Part shown: piece after piece, positions 42,107 to 51,899 of the stretch
Layout: the number at the start of each line of letters is the position of its first letter
How positions within the stretch are numbered: the stretch's first letter is position 1
Assembly: GCF_021223605.1 (NCBI RefSeq)
Contig: NZ_CP075175.1
Span: forward strand, 310,001-374,000
Source of the DNA: Paenibacillus sp. 481
GTDB taxonomy: Bacteria > Bacillota > Bacilli > Paenibacillales > Paenibacillaceae
DNA: 64,000 bases
Direction of reading: 5' to 3'
Program-made: the position numbers and the translations under genes
Notes under the pieces: generated by a model
Seen by the model: the letters and a program-made list of their open reading frames with translations, nothing else
Told to the model about the DNA's origin: nothing
Databases searched by the model: none

Positions 42107-43003
42107 TTAGACGATGCCAAATAAACGACGACATCTGCCTGGACGTTCGGCACGAAACCGTTCCACGTTTCCTTGGTCAGCTACCGTAACGTAAACCGTG
42201 CGGCCATCTTCGCCGCCAAACGTAACGTTGGTGCAATTGTTACCGTGTAGCCTTATCTCTTCGAGTAGCTGCCCTGTCGGCGATAAAATCGCTACCGTTC
42301 CTTTTCCGAAGCGAGTTACATACACATTGCCGTCGATATCACAGCGCATACCGTCTAATCCAAAATCATTAAACTGATGGAATAATCGTTTGTCCGAAAT
42401 GTTACCATCCGGACTCAGACGATATGCCCAAATCCGACGCTGCACCGATTCGTTGACATACAGTACGTCCTCGTTCGGTCCTACCTCAATGCCGTTAGTC
42501 GTGCCCATGCCGCTCTCCAGCAAGGTCACTGCCCCATCAGGGAGAATACGCCATATTTGCCCCGTATTATTGCTCCAATTCGGATCACTAGCAAACACAA
42601 TATCATTCGCCATGATACAAATATCGTTCGGCTGATTCATACGTGGCTCATGTGCAAGCAGACTCAACTCGCGCGTGTTCAAGTTGCATTTCCACACATT
42701 ATGCCCGGTATAATCGGCAATAAGCATGACCCCGTCACGCGTAAACCGAATACCGTTTCCGATGCTGCCTGCGGGCAGATCAATAAACACACTGCTGTCC
42801 CCATCTGGGGTAACACGTCCAATCGTGCCTTGACGCGCAAAGTTTACGGCGTATAAGTTGCCTTCCGCATCACAGCCCGGCCCTTCTATACCTGCTGTAA
42901 AACCGTTAGGTGGGGTAAAGACTTCGCTCTTACGTTCACTTACTTGATTGTCGTTAGAATTACCTTGAAGTTGCTGCTCGTTATGCCCATTATTTTGACT
43001 CAC
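42107..43003 (-). CDS. SMP-30/gluconolactonase-like beta-propeller protein
   Basis: 298 residues from GTG 43003 (GAGAGGGGACTTCTCC). After a polar N-terminal stretch rich in Asn/Gln (SQNNGHNEQQLQGNSNDNQ) come six propeller blades, including FTAGIEGPGCDAEGNLYAVN, GNGIRFTRDGVMLIADYTGH and CDIDGNVYVTRFGKG, with the Asn/Asp metal-site residues. Enzymes of this family hydrolyse sugar lactones with a divalent metal. No signal peptide. Substrate unknown; no sugar-catabolic neighbours. Confidence 0.88.
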   Translation of the reverse strand: MSQNNGHNEQQLQGNSNDNQVSERKSEVFTPPNGFTAGIEGPGCDAEGNLYAVNFARQGTIGRVTPDGDSSVFIDLPAGSIGNGIRFTRDGVMLIADYTGHNVWKCNLNTRELSLLAHEPRMNQPNDICIMANDIVFASDPNWSNNTGQIWRILPDGAVTLLESGMGTTNGIEVGPNEDVLYVNESVQRRIWAYRLSPDGNISDKRLFHQFNDFGLDGMRCDIDGNVYVTRFGKGTVAILSPTGQLLEEIRLHGNNCTNVTFGGEDGRTVYVTVADQGNVERFRAERPGRCRRLFGIV

Positions 43004-43132
43004 GGAGAAGTCCCCTCTCTATTGTACATTCAAGTACGGTCAGACCGTTTCAAGTAAAACACGGTACAGCTTGGCTATACAAGCACAACGTTTCCCCTAG
43101 CTCCATTTTCGGCAACTTACGTTTACGTTCTA

Positions 43133-44632
43133 TTAAGCCTCATCTGATTCATCAGCATCGTTGTCCTGAATTAAGGAGCGCTTCATTGCTGATTCCTGAA
43201 CATGCGACTCAATCATTTCCCGCTTTAACTCCCATGCCTTCGGACTAATGTCAACATGGTACACCTCTGGGTTTGTTTTGCGCAAATATTCAGGCCAGAA
43301 CATGCTAAGCTGACTTGTGTGATAGCTGCGAATGTCCTCAAGTGTTGGAAGTTTATACACAAGAGTTCCATCGCGATATATAGGCTTTAACAAACGTTCC
43401 GCCTCGTAATGTTCCACGTACTTGTGCATATACGGGTGTACGGGATGGAACAACTTTATTTTGTTGCGTTGTTCAACATCGTCCTCGTCCGCCAAGCATA
43501 CGTAATCCGCAATCGCTTTTTTCTTCTTCTTGTGAATAATACGGTACACGTCTTTTTTACCAGGTGTCGTTACCTTGTCTGGATTGGACGAAATTTTGAT
43601 CGTCGGCTCCATGTGACCATTTACTTGACGCTCGACAAGCTTGTACACACCACCAAGAGCAGGTTGATCCGCAGCCGTAATCAGCTGTGTACCGATTCCC
43701 CACATATCGACGCGTGCGCCTTGTCGCTTTAAGTCCGCAATCGTGTGCTCGTCCAAGTCGTTGGAGGCCACGATTTTGACGTCTGTCAGCCCAGCAGCGT
43801 CTAGCATGGCACGTGCTTGGATAGACAAGTACGCAATATCGCCACTATCGAGGCGAATCGCCTGCAAACGTTTGCCCTGCGTTGCTAATTGATGGCCGAT
43901 AGCGATAGCATGTGGAATACCGCTGTGCAGCGTATCGTAAGTATCAACAAGCAGCGTCACTTGGTTAGGCAGTGCAGCCGCAAACACTTCGAACGCTTCC
44001 TCTTCGTTCGCAAAGCTCTGCACCCAAGCATGTGCATGCGTACCTTTAGTAGGTACGCCAAACCGTGCTCCGGCAAGCATGTTCGAAGTCGCATGGAAGC
44101 CAGAAATATAGGCTGCGCGCGCTCCCCATAAAGCAGCGTCTGCCTCTTGGGCGCGGCGCGTACCAAATTCCATTAATGTGTCGTCTGGCGCAACTTGTTT
44201 AATCCGAGATGCCTTCGTCGCGATTAAAGTCTGGAAATTCATAAAATTAAGCAACGCCGTCTCGACGAGCTGTGTTTCAAATACACGACCTTCCACCCGT
44301 ATCAGTGGCTCGCTTGGAAAAACAAGTGTTCCTTCCTGTACAGCATCAATATGACCTGTGAAGCGGAACTGACGCAATTCCTCCAAGAAACCCGCATCAT
44401 ACTGCTCTTCCTGCTCACTCAAATAGGCAATATCTTCTTCCGTAAAACGAAGTCGCTCTACATAATCAATAATTCGCTCTAGTCCAGCAAACACCGCGTA
44501 ACCATTGCCAAAAGGCAGTTTGCGGAAAAAAGCTTCAAATACCGTATGCTGATTATGAGTACCATTTTTCCAATGCGCATACATCATATTGATCTGATAT
44601 TTATCGGTATGCAAAGCCATTGATGCGTACAT
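43133..44632 (-). CDS. pncB: Nicotinate phosphoribosyltransferase
   Basis: 499 residues, the long bacterial form. Converts nicotinate and PRPP to NaMN. N-terminal ALHTDKYQINMMYAHWKNGT; substrate loop FGTRRAQEADAALWGARAAY (with the autophosphorylated His region around HATSNMLAGARFGVPTKGTH); and RLDSGDIAYLS. The start follows GAAGGATGAATT. It lies 166 nt downstream of pncA: nicotinamide to nicotinate to NaMN, two successive steps of NAD salvage. Confidence 0.95.
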   Translation of the reverse strand: MYASMALHTDKYQINMMYAHWKNGTHNQHTVFEAFFRKLPFGNGYAVFAGLERIIDYVERLRFTEEDIAYLSEQEEQYDAGFLEELRQFRFTGHIDAVQEGTLVFPSEPLIRVEGRVFETQLVETALLNFMNFQTLIATKASRIKQVAPDDTLMEFGTRRAQEADAALWGARAAYISGFHATSNMLAGARFGVPTKGTHAHAWVQSFANEEEAFEVFAAALPNQVTLLVDTYDTLHSGIPHAIAIGHQLATQGKRLQAIRLDSGDIAYLSIQARAMLDAAGLTDVKIVASNDLDEHTIADLKRQGARVDMWGIGTQLITAADQPALGGVYKLVERQVNGHMEPTIKISSNPDKVTTPGKKDVYRIIHKKKKKAIADYVCLADEDDVEQRNKIKLFHPVHPYMHKYVEHYEAERLLKPIYRDGTLVYKLPTLEDIRSYHTSQLSMFWPEYLRKTNPEVYHVDISPKAWELKREMIESHVQESAMKRSLIQDNDADESDEA

Positions 44633-44712
44633 AATTCATCCTTCTTTCTTATCTGTCCCACGTGTTCGCTAACATTTCTTGTGATAATAATCACTTAAAA
44701 AATGAAAATGCT

Positions 44713-44749
44713 ACTTAGCTTGAATCATCATGCTACGTTCAAGCTAAGT
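44713..44749 (-). terminator. Hairpin between pncA and pncB
   Basis: ACTTAGCTTGAA (44713-44724) and TTCAAGCTAAGT (44738-44749), perfect 12-bp stem. On the minus strand it is followed by AGCATTTTCATTTTTT, a loose T-run. It may partly terminate pncA transcripts. Confidence 0.65.
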
Positions 44750-44798
44750 CGTATGGGTTATGTTGTGAAATTTAAGTTGTGATATAAGTAATTCGCGC

Positions 44799-45380
44799 TT
44801 ATACATCTGCTGGTGCTGCTTCTTGTTCATCGGCAGTGATACTACCTGATACGATTTGCGCTCCCAGCGAATTGCGGAAATGCTGCAATGCCCACTCATG
44901 AGCTTGTCCGTTAAAAGAAGCTACAGCATCTTCATGGACAACGATTGCATATCCAAGGTTGTAAGCTTCTACTGCCGTGTGAAGTACACAGATGTCTGTG
45001 CACACACCGACTAGATGCACTTCTCTTATGCCACGCGCGCGTAGCCGTAAGTCTAAATCCGTCCCGCAAAATGCGCTGTACCTCGTCTTATCCATCCAAT
45101 AAATGCTGTCTGCACTGCGAGCATATACATCTTGCAAAGCACCGTACAATTGACGTCCTTCAGTACCTCGAATGTTATGAGGTGGGAACAAGCGCGTTTC
45201 CGGATGATACGGATCGTCTTGTTCGTGCAAATCGACTGCCATCGCGACAAAGTCTCCTTGCGCAACAAATTGCTCTGTAATGGTCGAAATCCGCTCTTCA
45301 ATTTCAATAGCCGGCTGTCCACATGGAAGCCTTCCAGTTACGAAATCTGTCGTATAATCGATGACGATCAACGCTTTCAT
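44799..45380 (-). CDS. pncA: Nicotinamidase / isochorismatase-family hydrolase
   Basis: 193 residues. Catalytic triad residues: Asp in VIDYTTDFV (residue 8), Lys in YWMDKTRYSAF and Cys in VGVCTDICVLHTAVEA. Metal ligands are likely the Asp/His in AVDLHEQDDPYHPE. It hydrolyses nicotinamide to nicotinate. Function is supported by pncB directly downstream. ATG 45380 follows AAGGAGGGCGATCTCCG. Confidence 0.92.
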   Translation of the reverse strand: MKALIVIDYTTDFVTGRLPCGQPAIEIEERISTITEQFVAQGDFVAMAVDLHEQDDPYHPETRLFPPHNIRGTEGRQLYGALQDVYARSADSIYWMDKTRYSAFCGTDLDLRLRARGIREVHLVGVCTDICVLHTAVEAYNLGYAIVVHEDAVASFNGQAHEWALQHFRNSLGAQIVSGSITADEQEAAPADV

Positions 45381-45470
45381 CGGAGATCGCCCTCCTTTCG
45401 CGGCTGCCTGCTAGGCAGATGATGACTTAACGTCATTATGACAAATTGTGATAAAAAGTCAACCGAGTTG

Positions 45471-45878
45471 TCACGATTTTACACAAAATGTCGCAGTAGC
45501 AATTGTACCCACATTGCCCTGCTCATCTTGTACGTCACCTTGTATCGTTAGCATGCGCCGCGTTTGGTGTACGATATGTGCCCGCACTTCTAATCGGCCT
45601 AAAGGCATCGGACGTAAATAATTTAAATTCAAGTTGCTCGTCACAACCTGTTTACCTGGACGCGCTTCCATAGCCACGACGCCCATCGTGTTATCTAGCA
45701 ATGACGCCAATACACCGCCATTGACGATTCCCATCATATTTAAATGGTGCTCTTTCGCATGCAAATGAACGATTGCTTCATGCTCATCGGCTCGAACTAA
45801 TTCACACCCTAAGTAATCCCAAAACGTATGCGCCACTTGTTCAGCCCCAACATCCCGCGGCTCTATCTTGCTGCTCAT
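45471..45878 (-). CDS. PaaI-type hotdog-fold thioesterase
   Basis: 135 residues with the PaaI signature HHLNMMGIVNGGVLASLLDN, the catalytic region of acyl-CoA thioesterases, and C-terminal strands LTIQGDVQDEQGNVGTIATA. Hydrolyses an acyl- or aryl-CoA. It follows the acyl-CoA ligase gene (47685-45988) by about 110 nt, so the pair may handle related acyl-CoA pools; this is inference. Confidence 0.85.
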   Translation of the reverse strand: MSSKIEPRDVGAEQVAHTFWDYLGCELVRADEHEAIVHLHAKEHHLNMMGIVNGGVLASLLDNTMGVVAMEARPGKQVVTSNLNLNYLRPMPLGRLEVRAHIVHQTRRMLTIQGDVQDEQGNVGTIATATFCVKS

Positions 45879-45937
45879 TCCAATTCCTGCCTCTCGTTGT
45901 CATCAATCCTCATTGCTTCTTCTATTATATGATAAAA

Positions 45938-45966
45938 ATGACCGACCGCCTACAACGACGATCGGC
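45938..45966 (-). terminator. Terminator-like hairpin behind the acyl-CoA ligase
   Basis: On the minus strand GGCCGA and TCGGTC pair, followed by ATTTTTATC. The stem is imperfect. Confidence 0.45.
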
Positions 45967-45987
45967 CTATATATCTAAGACCTTGCC

Positions 45988-47685
45988 TTATTCGTCGATT
46001 CGCGGCGTTCGCAACGATTCTTCCTCAATCAGTTTTCTGCGAAGTACTTTGCCAATCATCGTCTTTGGCAACTCTGTCCTGAATTCAATCAGACGCGGCA
46101 CTTTAAATGCTGCTAGGCGAGCCCTACACCATTGCTCGATCGACTCTGCTGTTACTTGTGAGCCCTCACGCGGCACAATAAAGGCTTTAACCGTCTCTCC
46201 CCGATAAGCGTCGACTGCACCGATGATAGCCGCCTCTTTCACATCAGGATGCTCGTAAAGCACTTCTTCCACTTCACGTGGGAACACTTTGAACCCGCTC
46301 GCAATAATCATATCTTTTTTCCGATCTACGATGGCAAACATCGCTTCTTCATTGCAGATCGCCATATCTCCTGTCAGCAACCAGCCGTCCTTTAGAACGG
46401 CTGCTGTATCGTCAGGTCGGTTCCAATAGCCGAGCATGACTTGCGGTCCACGGACAGCAAGCTCTCCAATCTCGCCTACGGCTAGTTGTTCACCTGTTTC
46501 CGGATGGACGATACGTGCATCTGTATCTTGAAACGGAATGCCAACCGTACCGATTTTTCGGTAGCCCCGTACGTTATTCGCATGCGTGACTGGGGATGCT
46601 TCCGTTAAGCCATACCCCTCCACAAGTCTGCCACCTGTTAGCGCTTCAAATCGTTCCTGCACCTCTAATGGTAGCGGTGCGGAACCGCTTACACACGCAC
46701 GCAACGATGATAAATCATACGATTTTACATCTGGATGGTGGTTAATCGCAATATACATCGTCGGTGCCCCAGGAAATAAAGTGACCCTTTTCTTCTCAAT
46801 TGTGCGCAGCACGAGCTCAGTTTCAAAGCGTGGAATCAAGACGAGTTCACCCGCTACGTGGGCACTAAGATTAAGCACCACAGTTAGTCCAAATACGTGA
46901 AAACAAGGCAGCGCTGCTAACAGCACTTCTTCACCTTTACGGCCTGTGCTGAACCAGTTAGAAACCTGTACTGTATTTGCCACTAAGTTGTAATGGCTGA
47001 GCATAACCCCTTTGGATACCCCTGTCGTTCCACCTGTATATTGCAGCACAGCGATATCTTGCTCGGCCTCAACGTCATGGAATACCGCTGCTGAGCGTTG
47101 TTTGCGGAGCCACGATTTAAAACGCAAAATACCGGGGGCGCTCGGGACATGCAAAGATTGGCCAGCGCGCTTCACTTTAAGCGGATACAATATATTTTTC
47201 GGAAAAGGCAAATATTCACGGATGGAAGCGACGATTATCGTTTGTAACGAAGTTTGCCGTTTTACATTTAACACTCGCGAATGCAATAGATCGAGCGTAA
47301 CGATCGTTTTTGCACCGGAGTCGTTCAGCTGATGGGTTAACTCCCCCTCCATATAGAGTGGGTTCGTCATCACGACGATGCCGCCCATCAGTAATGTGCC
47401 GTAGTAAGCAATGACGAGTTGTGGGCAGTTCGGTAACATAATGGCAACTCGATCGCCAGTACGTACGCCAAGATCGAGCAAACCATTTGCAAATTGGGTA
47501 GATGCATCTAGCAGTTCGCTATACGTCATGTTGCTCCCCATAAACGATAACGCATTTCGTGACGGAAACCCTGCCGCTGCATCAACAAGTAGCTGAGCTA
47601 CATTTTGACGCGGATACTTGAAGCTATGTGCCACATCCGGCGGATAGTGGCGAAGCCAAGGTCGTTGCGTACATTCACCTTGCAT
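45988..47685 (-). CDS. Long-chain fatty-acid-CoA ligase
   Basis: 565 residues from ATG 47685 (AAAGGGGCATTTAGTC); the frame extends to 47724 without a better site. AMP-binding motif YTGGTTGVSKGVMLSHYNL, VEGYGLTEASPVTHANN, adenylation Asp in GWLLTGDMA, and the C-terminal catalytic Lys in LPKTMIGKVLRRKL. It activates fatty acids to acyl-CoA via an acyl-adenylate. The N-terminus WLRHYPPDVAHSFKYP is typical of Bacillus LcfA-type enzymes. Confidence 0.93.
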   Translation of the reverse strand: MQGECTQRPWLRHYPPDVAHSFKYPRQNVAQLLVDAAAGFPSRNALSFMGSNMTYSELLDASTQFANGLLDLGVRTGDRVAIMLPNCPQLVIAYYGTLLMGGIVVMTNPLYMEGELTHQLNDSGAKTIVTLDLLHSRVLNVKRQTSLQTIIVASIREYLPFPKNILYPLKVKRAGQSLHVPSAPGILRFKSWLRKQRSAAVFHDVEAEQDIAVLQYTGGTTGVSKGVMLSHYNLVANTVQVSNWFSTGRKGEEVLLAALPCFHVFGLTVVLNLSAHVAGELVLIPRFETELVLRTIEKKRVTLFPGAPTMYIAINHHPDVKSYDLSSLRACVSGSAPLPLEVQERFEALTGGRLVEGYGLTEASPVTHANNVRGYRKIGTVGIPFQDTDARIVHPETGEQLAVGEIGELAVRGPQVMLGYWNRPDDTAAVLKDGWLLTGDMAICNEEAMFAIVDRKKDMIIASGFKVFPREVEEVLYEHPDVKEAAIIGAVDAYRGETVKAFIVPREGSQVTAESIEQWCRARLAAFKVPRLIEFRTELPKTMIGKVLRRKLIEEESLRTPRIDE

Positions 47686-47945
47686 GACTAAATGCCCCTT
47701 TCTACCCCTAACGGGTAGGCTCATTATGATTCAAACCCTTATTTACATCCTTATTCAAGCGCTTTCATAAAAATTAAAGGAACTGTACCTCTCCGTGTTC
47801 ATTTTTATATTTCTATCATATGTTTTCGCTAACGGTATGGTGCTGCCACCAAACGTACTCGATAGTCGTGCACACGTGTGAAGCGCCTTCAGCCTCCCAC
47901 CATCGTCATCCCCATACTCATCCATATGAATGATCCGCAAAAAAA
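47686..47945. other. Gap between acyl-CoA ligase and ricA/ylbF gene
   Basis: About 260 nt of leader upstream of the ligase. I see no gene and no clear promoter hexamers. The minus-strand terminator of the ylbF-family gene lies at its right edge. Confidence 0.35.
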
Positions 47946-47981
47946 AGAAGCTCCGCGCACCCGAAGGTGTACGAAGCTTCT
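47946..47981 (-). terminator. Terminator with TTCG tetraloop behind the ylbF-family gene
   Basis: On the minus strand AGAAGCTTCG..CACC, loop TTCG, GGTG..CGGAGCTTCT, then TTTTTTT. The extra-stable C(UUCG)G loop is notable. Confidence 0.88.
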
Positions 47982-47989
47982 GTTAACGA

Positions 47990-48472
47990 TTAGTCACTGC
48001 AAGTTTCTGGATCTTCTGGCGTTGCAGCTTCTACATTTACTTTTTCCGACACGGTATCACGAATTACCGACATCACAAGCTGAAGTAAGTAATTGACATC
48101 GCTTTGGCTTTGCTGGAATTCCACTACGAGTGGAATACTGTCTAATTCGTCTTGCAATTCATTTATTTCATTCTCGATCTTGTCGACCATCTTCTCGTTA
48201 CGGAACGATTTGAAAGCGACAATTTCTTTCTGCTTTTTCTTAATGAGTACAATAAGCTCTTGTACACGGTTATGACCTTGAATCAGCTTCTCAGCTTTTT
48301 GAAATTGTGACACTTCTTCCGTCGTGACCATCATTTCAGCTAACTGCTTCGCTTTGACCATAATATCTTCACGCACGCGTAAATCGCGTACATTAAATTT
48401 AGGTATACCGCAGTCGGTTGTTTCTTGCTTATGCTCATGTTGATGCGGCGTTGTTTGTGACTGTTGAGACAA
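47990..48472 (-). CDS. YlbF/YmcA-family regulator (RicA-like)
   Basis: 160 residues, long helical bundle (MVKAKQLAEMMVTTEEVSQF ... VIRDTVSEKVN), the Com_YlbF family. In Bacillus, YmcA (RicA), YlbF (RicF) and YaaT (RicT) form an Fe-S complex needed for RNase Y-dependent mRNA maturation, competence and sporulation. The position right behind miaB is that of ymcA, so RicA is the better guess. Cys21 and Cys158 flank the helices. TTG 48472 follows GAGAGGTTCTCG. RNase Y is encoded 8 kb away in this window. Confidence 0.85.
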   Translation of the reverse strand: MSQQSQTTPHQHEHKQETTDCGIPKFNVRDLRVREDIMVKAKQLAEMMVTTEEVSQFQKAEKLIQGHNRVQELIVLIKKKQKEIVAFKSFRNEKMVDKIENEINELQDELDSIPLVVEFQQSQSDVNYLLQLVMSVIRDTVSEKVNVEAATPEDPETCSD

Positions 48473-48548
48473 CGAGAACCTCTCCCATCTATTTCGTCGA
48501 TTGCGTTAATTTTCCTTACCTATATTGTAACCGAAGCACCGTCAAAAT

Positions 48549-50102
48549 TTAAGAACTCATTTGCATCGGTTCTGTGACAAGCTCACCTTTAATATAAAAG
48601 GTCATCGCATCATAAACTTTAACTTGAACAAATTGCCCGATCAAGTCTTTTGAGCCTTCAAAATGTACCAACTTATTCGTACGCGTTCGGCCCGACAAAA
48701 TAGCCGTGTTGTTTTTGCTTTCGCCCTCTACGAGCACTTCCACCGTTTGCCCAATCAGGCGCTCGTTGCCTATGCGGCTAAGTTGCTTCATTAAGTCGTT
48801 CAGGCGCTGCAAGCGCGCTTTCTTCACTTCTAGCGGTACGTTATCTTCCATACCTGCCGCTGGCGTGCCTTCGCGCGGAGAATAAAGGAACGTGTACGCA
48901 GAGTCGAACTCCACCTCACGTACGAGTGACATCGTATCCTCAAACTGCTCATCGGTCTCACCTGGGAAGCCGACAATAATATCCGTTGTCATGACGACAT
49001 CTGGAATCGCCGTTTTGATTTTGCGTACAAGCTCCAAAAATTGATCGCGATTGTACTTGCGACTCATTTTTTTCAACACTTCACTACTTCCCGACTGGAC
49101 AGGTAAATGAATGTGTTCCACTAGATTGCCCCGCTTAGCTAGCACTTCAATCAGGTGATCGTCAAAATCACGCGGATGTGACGTCATAAAGCGAATGCGT
49201 GGAATGTCGATTTTATGAATATCGGCCATCAAATCACCGAACAGATAGTTCATATCTGTAAAATCTTTACCATATGCATTGACGTTCTGCCCAAGCAATG
49301 TAATCTCTTTAAAGCCTTGGCGGGCCAATTCACGCACTTCCGCAATCACATCCTCTGGACGACGGCTGCGCTCTTTACCACGCGTATAAGGTACAATACA
49401 GTACGTACAGAACTTATCGCATCCGTACATAATATTCACCCAACCACGCATACCTTCACGCTTTTTAGGCAAATTCTCAATAATGTCGCCTTCCTTAGAC
49501 CATACTTCAACGACCATTTCTTTATTAAATAGTGCGTCACGCACTAAATAAGGCAGGCGGTGGATGTTATGGGTTCCGAAAATGATATCGACAAACTGAT
49601 GCTTCTGCATAATCCGATTGACGACGCCCTCTTCTTGCGACATGCAACCGCATACACCAAGAACGAGTCCTGGACGCTCTAATTTGAGCGTCTTTAGATG
49701 ACCAAGCTCACCAAACACCTTGTCTTCTGCATTTTCACGAATCGCACACGTATTAAGCAAGATCAGATCGGCTTGTTTCCGATCATCCGTCTTTTCGTAG
49801 CCCATTTGCTCTAATAAGCCACTCATCGTTTCGGTGTCGTGCTCGTTCATTTGGCAGCCATAAGTGTAAATGATATAGCGTTTCCCGCTACCCAGTCCCA
49901 TTATCTCATTAGGCACAGCCTGTTCATAATGAACTTGAATATCCTGTTTGCCACGCATTTTCTCTTGACGCTGATTCGGTTCCGAAATAATGTTAATTTC
50001 TCGACCGTTAATGCGAATACGCTTTCCGTTTTCGTCTTCTGAAAGCACTTTCGCATTCGAGAAATCAAAATATTTGGAGTAATCCTTCGCCCCTTTGCTC
50101 AT
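48549..50102 (-). CDS. miaB: tRNA (N6-isopentenyl adenosine-37-C2)-methylthiotransferase
   Basis: 517 residues. Radical-SAM enzyme adding the 2-methylthio group to i6A37 of tRNAs. The N-terminal cluster cysteines are in [19 protein letters not shown] and GVCGCM; the radical-SAM CxxxCxxC is in [17 protein letters not shown]; a TRAM domain closes the protein. The ATG at 50102 is preferred; a GTG at 50114 lies inside its ribosome site (AAAGGAG). The long N-terminal extension ([20 protein letters not shown]) is normal for Bacilli. Confidence 0.96.
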   Translation of the reverse strand: MSKGAKDYSKYFDFSNAKVLSEDENGKRIRINGREINIISEPNQRQEKMRGKQDIQVHYEQAVPNEIMGLGSGKRYIIYTYGCQMNEHDTETMSGLLEQMGYEKTDDRKQADLILLNTCAIRENAEDKVFGELGHLKTLKLERPGLVLGVCGCMSQEEGVVNRIMQKHQFVDIIFGTHNIHRLPYLVRDALFNKEMVVEVWSKEGDIIENLPKKREGMRGWVNIMYGCDKFCTYCIVPYTRGKERSRRPEDVIAEVRELARQGFKEITLLGQNVNAYGKDFTDMNYLFGDLMADIHKIDIPRIRFMTSHPRDFDDHLIEVLAKRGNLVEHIHLPVQSGSSEVLKKMSRKYNRDQFLELVRKIKTAIPDVVMTTDIIVGFPGETDEQFEDTMSLVREVEFDSAYTFLYSPREGTPAAGMEDNVPLEVKKARLQRLNDLMKQLSRIGNERLIGQTVEVLVEGESKNNTAILSGRTRTNKLVHFEGSKDLIGQFVQVKVYDAMTFYIKGELVTEPMQMSS

Positions 50103-50273
50103 GTTGTCGGCCACTCCTTTATCGTTAATACGTTTGTTCTAAGTAATTGGCTGTCTGATGTAGTGTGGTAGTTGTCTATGTAAAATGAATAGCGCCCATA
50201 ATTAGGCATTACGTTTTATTATAACATGCATTTAATTGGAAATCCAAGGTATATGATGCTGGACATAAGAAAA

Positions 50274-50298
50274 AAACCGGAGGCTATGCCCCCGGTTT
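50274..50298 (-). terminator. Terminator of the korAB-pduL unit
   Basis: AAACCGG (50274-50280) and CCGGTTT (50292-50298) with a partly paired interior; minus strand continues TTTTTTTCTT. Confidence 0.85.
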
Positions 50299-50356
50299 CT
50301 TACTGCTTATGCTACACAGACGTACGCTATGAACATTGGCTATTCAGATAAACTGA

Positions 50357-50926
50357 TTAGTCAATAATTTCAGCCGTGTCGCCGTTTTTTACACCTGCAG
50401 CATTAGCTTCATCTGTATCGATATGCATGTCCAATGCAAATGTAGCATGAACACGAGCAATGACGTTCTCGAATACAACGCCACGATCGCCGCCTACGCG
50501 TACGCGCAACTGTTGCTTGTCTTGAATGCCCCATTTTTCTGCATCCGAAGTATGGAAATGAATGTGGCGTGCTGCCACAATGACGCCTTCTTGCAGTTCA
50601 ACTTCGCCAGCAGGCCCTCTGAGCTTAATGCCCGGAGTTTCTTTAATGCTGCCGGACTCGCGCACTGGAGGGTTAACACCCAAAGAGAACGCATCCGTGC
50701 GGGATACTTCCAATTGGGAAGCTGGACGTGCTGGTCCCAAAATACGCACTTTGTTGAATGTGCCTTTAGGGCCAACAACTTCTACCGTTTCATTTGCTGC
50801 GTATTGCCCTGGTTGGGACAATGCTTTCATTTCAGTCAATTCGTAGCCCGCACCGAACAATGCTTCGATATGCTCTTGGGACAAATGAATGTGACGACCG
50901 GATACACCTACAGATACAGTTTTCAT
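50357..50926 (-). CDS. PduL-type phosphate acyltransferase
   Basis: 189 residues from ATG 50926 (GAGGTGGAAGAGAC); the frame is open to 51031 without a site. Two PduL repeats with zinc-binding histidines: VSGRHIHLSQEHIEALFG and VAARHIHFHTSDAEKWGI, plus a later DMHIDTDEANAAG. PduL converts acyl-CoA and phosphate to acyl-phosphate and CoA, usually propanoyl- or acetyl-CoA. No microcompartment genes are near. It is just downstream of korAB, whose product is an acyl-CoA. Confidence 0.9.
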   Translation of the reverse strand: MKTVSVGVSGRHIHLSQEHIEALFGAGYELTEMKALSQPGQYAANETVEVVGPKGTFNKVRILGPARPASQLEVSRTDAFSLGVNPPVRESGSIKETPGIKLRGPAGEVELQEGVIVAARHIHFHTSDAEKWGIQDKQQLRVRVGGDRGVVFENVIARVHATFALDMHIDTDEANAAGVKNGDTAEIID

Positions 50927-51031
50927 GTCTCTTCCACCTCGTTTTTCTCTAGCTCTAGCTCTTGCACCAAATGTTATTATACTACGAAAATAAATAAGGC
51001 ATGCGTCATATGACACATGCCTTTTCAACAA

Positions 51032-51898
51032 TTATTTGAATTCTGCTACCAATTTGTCGAAATCAGCTGCTGAAATCTTCAAATCTTGCTTTACAAGCGG
51101 CTCTTCACGGAAGCCGGCAACGAGGTTTTCGTAGGAACGTTTAGTCGTATCTTGATAAATAAGTCCTGTAATCATACTGTTCGTTTCCATCAACTTCGTC
51201 ATGGCCATAATACGATTGGAATGATCGTAGCCTTCAATCGTATCCAAATTAACGATATTTTCTTTAAACCAGTCGTACGTGTTAATTTTGTTAAACGTTA
51301 CGCACGGGCTGAATACGTTAATTAGCGAGAAGCCTTCATGACGAATACCCGCTTCAATGAGCGCTGTTAGCTGTTTCAAGTCGCTGGAGAACGATTGGGC
51401 TACGAATGTTGCGCCCGCTGCTAATGCAATTTCAAGCGGCGACAGTGTAGTCTCAATCGAACCTTCTGGCGTGCTCTTCGTCTTAAAGCCTACTGCACTT
51501 CGCGGCGAAGTCTGACCTTTAGTTAAGCCGTATATTTGGTTGTCCATTACGATATAAGTCATGTTAACGTTACGACGAATGGCGTGCACCGTATGACCCA
51601 TCCCGATTGCAAATCCATCCCCATCGCCACCAGATGCGATTACGGTTAAATCACGGTTAGCCAGCTTCAAGCCTTGTGCGATCGGGAGCGATCGTCCATG
51701 AATGCTGTGGAAGCCGTAAGCATTAACGTAGCCAGAAATACGGCCCGAGCAACCGATACCCGACACGATCGCCAAATTTTCAGGCTCAAGACCAGCACTT
51801 GCTGCTGCGCGTTGAATGGCCGCTTGTACTGAGAAATCACCGCAGCCTGGGCACCAGTTAGGCTTCACATTGTTGCGGAACTCTTTAAACGTAGCCAT
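51032..51898 (-). CDS. korB: 2-oxoacid:ferredoxin oxidoreductase, beta subunit
   Basis: 288 residues from ATG 51898, touching the korA stop. TPP-binding beta subunit: N-terminal cluster motif WCPGCGDFSVQAAIQRAA, the GIGCSGRISGYVNAYGFH region, and the TPP/Mg segment ASGGDGDGFAIGMGH. With KorA it oxidatively decarboxylates a 2-oxoacid (2-oxoglutarate or pyruvate) to acyl-CoA with reduction of ferredoxin. Confidence 0.93.
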   Translation of the reverse strand: MATFKEFRNNVKPNWCPGCGDFSVQAAIQRAAASAGLEPENLAIVSGIGCSGRISGYVNAYGFHSIHGRSLPIAQGLKLANRDLTVIASGGDGDGFAIGMGHTVHAIRRNVNMTYIVMDNQIYGLTKGQTSPRSAVGFKTKSTPEGSIETTLSPLEIALAAGATFVAQSFSSDLKQLTALIEAGIRHEGFSLINVFSPCVTFNKINTYDWFKENIVNLDTIEGYDHSNRIMAMTKLMETNSMITGLIYQDTTKRSYENLVAGFREEPLVKQDLKISAADFDKLVAEFK

Positions 51899-51899
51899 T

